A stretch of DNA of 64,000 nt from Struthio camelus (taxonomy: Eukaryota; Chordata; Aves; Struthioniformes; Struthionidae). Positions 57,040 to 64,000 of the stretch are shown piece after piece. The notes under the pieces are model-generated. The model searched no databases. It worked only from the letters and a program-made list of their open reading frames with translations, and was not told where the DNA came from. The translations under genes were made by a program, and so were the position numbers. How positions within the stretch are numbered: the stretch's first letter is position 1; the number at the start of each line of letters is the position of its first letter. Location of the stretch: the NCBI RefSeq assembly GCF_040807025.1, contig NC_090953.1, forward strand, positions 26,086,997 to 26,150,996. Reading direction: 5' to 3'.

Positions 57040-60000
57040 GCTCTGCTTGAACCTTTTGTGGACCTCTTTGGAAGTTGTGGAAGCCTTCTGGGGACCCCTG
57101 AGGAACTGGACGGTGCTTGCTGCTAGCAGGAAAGGAGAGCCAGGCAAGAACAGCTGCAGGAGGCCTGAACTTCTCCTGGGAAGCTCTAGCTAGGTGTGGC
57201 TGCTGCTAATGAGCTCTCTTGGTTACCCATGATGAGAAGGAGTTGGGGCCTTTGATCCAGGTGGCCCTTGATGAAGGTGGGTCAAGCACCCTTGTGAGTC
57301 ACTGCTAGGCAGAGGCCTATATAAGAGCCAGGCCTAGCATGCAGTGAACAGCAGCAGTTTGTGCAGAAGGGTGCCAGAAGGCACCTTCATTTTTTGTAGT
57401 AGCGTGTGTTTCCTTAGGTATGGTCATGGCATGCTGCAGGGCATGTTCCCCAGTGGCTGTTGGAGTTGCTGCATCAGCTGTGTCTGAAGCTTCAACCCAG
57501 ACAGACCCTCTGACAGCAGATGCAGCTCTTCAGGTGTCAGGCTGCAGGGAGTGCCTAGGGCCTCCCTGTGAGGGGCCTGGGCTGACAGTCAGCTCTCCTG
57601 TGTGAGGTATGCTGTGTTTGATGAGTTGTGTTACCAGATAAAGGAGTTATGGGAGGAAGTCAGTGGGCTGCGTAGCATCCAAGAAGATGAGCAAGAGATA
57701 GACAGGGTGTTCTCAGAGACCATGCAGCTCCAGGAGTCCCCAGCCCCCCCACTGCAGCAGAGTTGCCAGAGGGCTCTGTACCGTGGGTAGCAGTACATCG
57801 TAACACTGTTGAAGAAGGCTGGAAGCTGGTGACCTCTCATAGAAGGAGAAAGGCTCTTGCTCCTCCTCGAGATTTGCCTTTGAAGAACAAGTTTAGCGCC
57901 CTCCAGGCTGAGGAGGAGCTGGGCATGGCTCCAAGGGAGGCAACTGTCCCGACAGACCCTGTACCATGCAGGAACACCCGGAAGAAGCGGTGAGTGATTG
58001 TTGTGGGTGACACCTTGCTGCAGGGGGACAGAGGCACCTCTCTGCTGACCTGACCTCTTGTCTAGAGAGGTTTGCTGCCTGCCAGGGGCTCGAATAAGAG
58101 ATGTCATGGAAAGCCTGCCAAGGCTTGTCCATGCATCAGACTGCTACCCTCTGCTGCTCTTCCATGTGGGCACTAATGACACAAAAGGCAAATCAAAAAC
58201 CATCAAATGGGATTTCAGAGCTCTGGGAATGGTGGTCAAGGGTCTGGGAGCCAACGTTGTTTTCTCCTCAGTCTTGCCTGTGAGGGGGAAAGACGGGAGG
58301 AGGAGTAGACGAGTTTTCCAAGTTAACAACTGGCTGCGCTGCTGGTGTAGGCAACAGGGTTTTTGGTTTCTATGACCATGGGACCCTGTTAGAAGATCGA
58401 CAGCTGATGGGGAGAGAGGGGATCCACCTTACCAAGCGGGGCACGCGTGTCTTTGCCAACAGATTGGCCAGCCTGGCAAGGAGGGCTTTAAACTAGGCAA
58501 GATGGGGGAAGGGGAGTGGTATAGTGGCAGGGGAGTCAGTAAAACACCGCTAAAGTCAGGATGCCTCCAGCGGGTGCATGCAGCCAGGGGGGTCAGCGCG
58601 GGACATGGCTATGGAGCATCCTCTTGCACCTCTCCTGGGAAGCTTACATGCTCGATTGGCTCTCTGAAATGCCTGTACACCAATGCACGCAGCATGGGGA
58701 ATAAGCAGGAAGAGTTAGAGATCTGCGTGCAGTTGCAGGGCCAGGATCTCATTGCAGTTACAGAGACGTGGTGGGATAGCTCACATGACTGGAATGCTGT
58801 CATGGATGGCTTATGGGTAAGGATTAAAGGGCAGGCTAACAAGGGTGACACTGTTGTGGGGATTTACTACAGGCCACCTGATCAGGAAGTAGTAGTCCAT
58901 GGGGCCTTCTACAGACAGCTGGAAGTAGCCTCACGATCACAGTCCCCATGGGGGACTTCAACCACCCTGACATCTGCTGGGAAGAGAGCACAGCTAGGCA
59001 CAAACAGTCGAGGAGGGTCCTGCAGAGCACTGATGATAACTTCTTGACACAGGTGGTGGAGACGCCAACAAGGAGAGGTGTGCTGCTTGACCTTGTGCTA
59101 ACAAACAAAGGAGGTCTGGTTGGATCTGTGAAGGCTGGGGGCAGCCTTGGCTGCAGCGACCGTGAGATGGTGGAGTTCAGGATCCTGTGAGGAGGAAGCA
59201 GGGCAATAAGTAGGATCACAACCCAGGGCTTGAGGAGAGCTAACTTTGGCGTCTTCAGGGACCTACTTAGGGGAATCTCATGGGGTAAGGCCCTTGAAGG
59301 AAGAGGTGTCCAGGAGAGCCGGTTAATATTCAAGCGTCACCTCCTCCAGGCTCAAGAGCAGTGCATCCCTCTGAGTAGGAAGTCCAGCAAAGCGGGCAGG
59401 AGACCGGCATGGACGAGCAAGGAGCTCCAACAGAAGAAGGAAGTGTACAGAATGTGGCAAAGGGGACAGGCCACTTGGGAGGAATACAGGGACGTTGTCA
59501 GAGTATGCAGGGATGCGACGAGGAGGGCTAAGGCCCAGATGGAATTAAATCTGGCAAGGGATGTCAAGGACAACAAGAAGGCCTTCTTCAAATACATCAA
59601 TAGCAAAAGGAAGACTAGGGACAAGGTGGGCCCGCTGCTGAATGGGGCGGGTGCCCTGGTGACAAAGGATACAGAGAAGGCAGAGCTGCTGAATGCCTTC
59701 TTTGCTGCAGTCTTTACTGCTAAGGCCAGCCCTCAGGAATTCCAGACCCTGGGGACCGGAGAGAAAGTCTGGAGAAAGGAGATCTCTCCCTTGGTTGAGG
59801 AGGATCAGGTTAGAGATCATTTGTCCAAACCTGACATCCACAAGTCCATGGGCCCCGACGGGATGCACCCACGAGTGCCGATGGAGCTGGTGGATGTTAT
59901 TGCTAGGCCACTCTCCACCATCTTGGAGAGGTCGTGGAGAACAGGAGAGGTGCCTGAGGACTGGAAGAAAGCCAATGTCACGCCAGTCTTCACAAAGGGC

Positions 60001-60153
60001 AAGAAGGAGGAGCCAGGGAACTACAGGCCTGTCAGCCTCACCTCGGTCCCTGGAAAGGGGATGGAACAGCTCCTCCTGGAGGTCCTCACTAAGCATGTGG
60101 AGGACAAGAAGGTGATCAGGAGGAGTCAGCACGGGTTCACCAAAGGGAAATCA
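57040..60153 (+). mobile_element. CR1 LINE copy with 5' region, ORF1 and part of ORF2, 3' part missing
   Basis: This copy has the normally lost 5' half. ORF1 (about 57,420-58,497, with several stops or frame changes) shows the CR1 SGNH-esterase domain: VIVVGDTLLQG, SREVCCLPGARIRDV, LLLFHVGTNDT, FSSVLPVRGK, then EGIHLTKRG. Usual catalytic residues are altered (GDS to GDT, DGxH to EGIH). ORF2 starts near CLYTNARSMGNKQEELE and carries an AP-like endonuclease (TETWWD, VVGIYYRPPDQ, MGDFNHPDICW), with an internal deletion after WNAVMDG and SDH changed to SDR. An uninterrupted linker-RT frame then runs from 59,230 to [10 protein letters not shown]. Homology to other CR1 copies stops at about 60,153, before the RT catalytic box. 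A TATATAA lies at 57,318 in the 5' region. The 5' limit is approximate. Confidence 0.9.
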
Positions 60154-60252
60154 TACATCTTTCTCCCCTCTCAGACTCCTGGGATAGTCTTGAAAGCTCA
60201 GCGAGGGTCAGAGAGTGCCTGGGAAGAGCAGGAGGCAGGCATAGGTCTGCAT

Positions 60253-60324
60253 GCGTTGGTGGTATAGTGGTGAGCATAGCTGCCTTCCAAGCAGTTGACC
60301 CGGGTTCGATTCCCGGCCAACGCA
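60253..60324 (+). tRNA. tRNA-Gly (TCC)
   Basis: A 72-bp gene with acceptor arms GCGTTGG and CCAACGC, A-box TGGTATAGTGGTGAGC, anticodon loop CTTCCAA with anticodon TCC at 60287-60289, and B-box GGGTTCGATTCCCGG. A TTTT terminator lies at 60332-60335. It matches vertebrate tRNA-Gly-TCC, which decodes GGA/GGG. It begins 100 bp after the point where the upstream CR1 copy breaks off. Confidence 0.98.
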
Positions 60325-61644
60325 CGCGCTCTTTTCTTCTCCCAGGTGCCTGCAGAGGCCCTTCCACCTCCTGCCAGAAAAGAGCTCAGCTTTCCCCAAC
60401 AAGTTCATGTTCCCTCAGGGAGCCACTCCCCTTGCTGCATGACTGGGGCTGCAGGGTGGGGCACCCCACAGAGCCCAGGAGAGACAGGCCCCCTCCTCCT
60501 TCAGCAATGCCTGCCTTGGCAAAAGCACATGGAAGGCACTGAAGCGGCAGAGCTGCTGAGGGTGGAGGTTACCATGGCCAGGAGTCAAGCGCAGACCAGC
60601 TGCTTGGCAGGCAGCTGTGCTCATCTCAGGCACAGAAGTGCCCACAGGCACATACCTCTGCCCTACTTCTCCCAGCACCCACGTCAGCCCTGCCTTCCCC
60701 TCCCCGCACACAGCCTCTGGCAACTCCTCAACGTCCCCCACCCCAAGCATCTCGGCCTACTCCCAGGCCTCTAAGAGTGGAAATACCCCAGCCCCGCTCC
60801 TTGTTCCCACAGGAAGCCACTCACCCAGGGACTTCTGTTGAGACACTCTCCAGAGTGCACTCGTTGTACCAGGATCTGCCCCAACATAAACATTCTGAAT
60901 CCAAATTGCACTTGAGAAGGAAAGGCTTCGAGGGAATTTAAAAGTCCTTGCTCTGGCTAAGGCTTGAACTCGCAGAGCCTCAGCCTTTCTCTGCTTTAGT
61001 GCTGCTGCATGAGTACTGCATTCTGATTCCACGCCCCACTGGAAAAGGCTTGCCAGCAAGTGATCACCCATGTGGGACTGCACTCCTCACAATGATTTTC
61101 CTAGGTGTTATTATCGATCTACATCCTTAAGCTTCCAGGGCAGCTTTGGGCTTCCTCTTACTTTGGGCATTTGCACCAGCACTCCCCGCAGTGCTGCGCT
61201 CCAGGTCTCTGGCCAGGGCTGGTGGTGGCTGTGCCACTCCTCAGCCCCTTGTCTGTGCTCCTCCCACCTTCTCCTTTGCTTTCTTAGCATCCAGGCCTCC
61301 AAAAGTGCCCCCGAGGGGCAGAGACTGCTGTGGATCACCAAGGCAGTGGACCACAGAGAGGTCCCCCCACAAGAGTGTGGGTGTCCTGGGCACAAAGCTG
61401 TTTCTCCCTTCCCTTCAGGGAGCTACATCCACAGCTTCCTGATGGCGAGTGGGGCCCTTCACCGCTCTGCAGGTGGGGAGGAGGTGAAGGCTGGTGCTTG
61501 TTCAGGAAAGACAAATCCGGTGGACTGCAAGACCCGGGCGATTTCTCCTCTCCTCCCCAATCTCTTGGCTGCCACTCCCATCTGTAGGTCCAGCCAGGGG
61601 CAAGGCTGAGCACAGTTTCACAATGGGCACAATGTACATGCGTG

Positions 61645-61675
<31 letters not shown>

Positions 61676-62220
61676 AATACGCACACATGACCTGGCCACA
61701 TGTATGAATGCAGACAGAGAGCAGTGCTTTTACAAGCACCCGTAGAAACAGCAATGGCACTCACACTGGCGTCACCACCACGAATGGCTCAATCTTTTTC
61801 ATCAGGTCAGGATTGGAGTTCCATAGTGGATACTCCCTCCTCTCTTGACTGACATGTACGCACACACCTGCAGTCCCTCAACCGCTATCCCAGACCATAG
61901 GCCTGTCCAGAGTCCCTGCCTGAGCCATGGCCCCTGTTTATCCATCTCCTGCTCCGACCAGCCGAATGAGCTGGGGAAAACTTCTTTGCGCATCCCCAAG
62001 ATGTGACATAGAAGGCCAAGGCTGGACCTGCTCCGCTCCTCATGAACAAGGAAGGCTTGGCCGCAGACATGGAAAGCAACGGCAGGAATAAAGCCACGTT
62101 GCCCAGGCATGCCACGATGGTCTTGGGAAAGGCAAAGCTTGACTTGTGTTGGGACTGGCAAGGGACACCAAGGGCAAAAAGGAGAGCGTTTACTGCTGCA
62201 ACACTCTTGTTTGGGCAAAA
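60325..62220. other. Intergenic DNA between tRNA-Gly and a CR1 cluster
   Basis: GC-rich, C-rich stretches (60.4-60.8 kb) without recognisable exons, then a (CA)14 microsatellite at 61.65 kb. Open frames here lack domain signals or consistent splice sites. Confidence 0.5.
61645..61672. repeat. (CA)14 microsatellite
   Basis: Fourteen uninterrupted CA dinucleotides. Confidence 0.95.
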
Positions 62221-62224
62221 CAGG

Positions 62225-62620
62225 GTTTGTTTACCGCTGAGTGCAGCAAGGCCTTTGGCATGGTCCCTCATAGCATCCTTGGAGCTAGTCTGGTGAGTTG
62301 TGGAGAGGAGACCTGGCCGCTGACTTGTGCGGCAAATGGGCTGGACTGTTGGGCTCAAAGGCTTGTGCTCAGCAGTACAAAGGCCAACTGGTGGCTGCTT
62401 ACTAGTGGTGTCCCTGGGGGAGCGCTTTGGGTGCCAACAGGCTTTAATGTCTTAAGGGGTGACCTGGACAGCGGGACGGAGGGTACTTGCAGCACATTTG
62501 TACAAGAGGCCAGACTGGAGCAAGGCAGCCGAGAGACCGGAGGGCAGGGCTGGTATTAGGAGAACCTCAAAAGGCAGGAGAAAGGGGCCAACAGGAACCG
62601 CCTGCAGTTCCACGCAGGCA
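62225..62620 (+). mobile_element. Old decayed CR1 LINE fragment (RT region)
   Basis: The relics CSKAFGMVPHSILGASLVS, LTSGVPGGALWVPTGFNVL and DLDSGTEGTCSTF correspond to [17 protein letters not shown], [19 protein letters not shown] and [13 protein letters not shown] of the young copies. The conserved Gln of VPQG is Gly and frames are damaged downstream. Confidence 0.75.
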
Positions 62621-62628
62621 AAGGCAAG

Positions 62629-62935
62629 TCACAAAATCACAGTATCACAGAACCGTTGAGGTTGGAAGGGACCTCTGGAGATCATCTAGTCCAACCCCCT
62701 GCTCAAAGCAGGGCCAGACAGAGCAGCTTTCCCAGGACCATGTCCTGTCAGGTTTTGACTGCTTCCAAGAATGGAGACTGCACAGCCTCTGTGAACAGCC
62801 CGTTCCACTGTTCAACCACGTTCACAACAAAACAGCTTTTCCTTCTGTTCAGATGGAATTCCCTATGTTTCAGTTTGTGCTCATTGCCTCTTGTCTTGTC
62901 ACGGGGCACTACTGGAACCACTTGGTGGCACCACT
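62629..62935 (-). mobile_element. CR1 3' end fragment, antisense
   Basis: On the - strand it shows the end of ORF2 and the 3' UTR: HWN-type region, GGGGTTGGACTAGATGATCT, CCAGAGGTCCCTTCCAACCT, CAACGGTTCTGTGATACTGT at 62,629-62,660. It is more diverged than the young copies and has a different UTR, so it belongs to another CR1 subfamily. It abuts the next CR1 piece, which lies in the opposite orientation. Confidence 0.85.
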
Positions 62936-64000
62936 TCTAGACCACTCTCCGTCATCTTGGAAAGGTCGTGGAGAACAGGAGAGGTGCCTGAGGACTGGAA
63001 GAAAGCCAATGTCACGCCAGTCTTCACAAAGGGCAAGAAGGAGGGGCCAGGGAACTACAGGCCTGTCAGCCTCACCTCGGTCCCTGGAAAGGGGATGGAA
63101 CAGCTCCTCCTGGAGGTCCTCACTAAGCATGTGGAGGACAAGAAGGTGATCAGGAGGAGTCAGCACGGGTTCACCAAAGGGAAATCATGCTTGACCAATG
63201 TGATAGCCTTCTCTGATGGCCTGACTGGCTGGGTAGATGAGGGGAGAGCAGTGGATGTTGTCTACCTGGACTTGAGCAAGGCTTTTGACACTGTCTCCCA
63301 TCGCAGCCTCACAGGGAAGCTCAGCAAGTGTGGGTTGGATGAGTGGACAGTGAGGTGGCTTGAGAACTGGCTGGATGGCAGAGCTCAGAGGGCTGTGGTC
63401 AGTGGCGCAGAGTCAAGTTGGAGGCCTGTGGCTAGTGGTGTCCCCCAGGGGTCAGTCCTGGGTCCAGTCTTGTTCAATGTATTCATCGATGACCTGGAGG
63501 AAGGGACAGAGTGCACCCGCAGCAAGTTTGCTGATGATCCAAAACTGGGAGGAGTGGCAGACACACCAGAAGGCTGTGCTGCCATTCCGAGGGACCTGGG
63601 CAGGCTGGAGAGGTGGGCGGAGCGGAACCTCCTGAAGTTCAGCAAAGGCAAGTGGAGGGTCCTGCACCTGGGGAGGAATAACCCCATGCAGCAGTACAGG
63701 CTGCGGGCTGACCTGCTGGAAAGCAGCTCTGCCGAGAAGGACCTGGGAGTGCTGGTGGACAACAAGTTAAACATGAGGCAGCAGTGTGCCCTTGTGGCCA
63801 AGAAGGCCAATGGGATCCTGGGCTGCATGAGGCAGAGTGTTGCCAGCAGGTGGAGGGAGGTGATCCTGCCCCTCTCCTCAGCCCTGGGGAGGCCTCACCT
63901 GGAGCACTGTGTCCAGTTCTGGGCTCCCCAGTACAAGAGAGACATGGCCCTACTGGAGAGAGTCCAGCGGGGGGCTACCAAGATGATGAGGGGACTGGAG
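62936..64000 (+). mobile_element. Young CR1 LINE copy, 5'-truncated, continues past the window
   Basis: It starts at [20 protein letters not shown] in the RT and stays open to the last base of the window: [89 protein letters not shown]. It is nearly identical to the copies at 37.3-38.9 kb and 57.0-60.15 kb over shared parts, so it is young. The 3' end lies outside the window. Confidence 0.93.

Larger units (their letters stand above)
52023..57040. other. AT-rich intergenic DNA
   Basis: Distinctly more AT-rich than the flanks. It holds a (TG)n microsatellite at 52.5-52.6 kb, an old CR1 remnant near 54.3-54.64 kb, and T or A runs at about 55,158 and 55,290. No gene or RNA was recognised on either strand. 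Confidence 0.5.

Noticed and set aside
60950-61010. B-box-like GAGTTCAAGCC on the - strand
   Set aside because: No matching acceptor or anticodon stems around it.
61070-61609. Frame of 179 codons between tRNA-Gly and the CR1 cluster
   Set aside because: No domain, no plausible promoter or splice sites, and similar-length frames exist in all other phases of this GC-rich stretch.

Overview
This window looks like bird nuclear DNA, with a crocodilian or turtle as a less likely source. It carries many CR1 LINE copies, including the CR1 3' tail of ATTCTGTG repeats. Its vertebrate genes have GT-AG introns, one gene has a GC-rich CpG-island promoter, and an olfactory receptor relic and canonical eukaryotic tRNA genes are present. 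No prokaryotic, plasmid, phage or CRISPR feature was seen, and I recognised no endogenous retrovirus.

Layout. (1) 1-13,635: the 3' end of an SH2 adaptor gene of the SHB/SHF family, best read as SHF, on the + strand. Three coding exons are visible (3064-3235, 3654-3773, 12822-13008), followed by a 3' UTR with AATAAA at 13,610. The last intron contains a 3.6 kb C-rich minisatellite (6908-10515). (2) 13.6-27.0 kb: a gene-poor interval with CR1 pieces of different ages and an old, decayed tandem array near 20.1-20.7 kb. (3) 27.0-42.5 kb: MZT2 (MOZART2, a gamma-tubulin ring complex subunit) on the + strand. A CpG island holds exons 1 and 2, a 14.6 kb intron follows with a young antisense CR1 and three long poly-C runs, and exon 3 lies at 42374-42531. 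(4) 42.5-47.2 kb: intergenic DNA with a decayed CR1 and short tandem repeats. (5) 47.26-47.81 kb: a tRNA cluster of initiator Met (+), Ile-AAT (-) and initiator Met (-). (6) 48-57 kb: a more AT-rich stretch with an olfactory receptor pseudogene (51.1-52.0 kb, - strand), a (TG)n microsatellite and old CR1 remnants. (7) 57.0-64.0 kb: a CR1-rich block. It holds a rare 5'-containing copy that stops abruptly at about 60,153, a tRNA-Gly-TCC gene 100 bp beyond that break, and three further CR1 pieces, the last of which runs off the window with its reverse transcriptase frame still open.

The protein genes are unrelated in function: a tyrosine-kinase signalling adaptor and a microtubule-nucleation factor. 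No operon-like or pathway linkage is seen. The most unusual objects are the very homogeneous minisatellite with its stepwise change in C-tract length, the inverted tRNA-iMet pair, a candidate in-frame alternative exon in MZT2, and several near-identical CR1 copies that point to recent CR1 activity in this lineage. I did not find a convincing undescribed multi-gene system.
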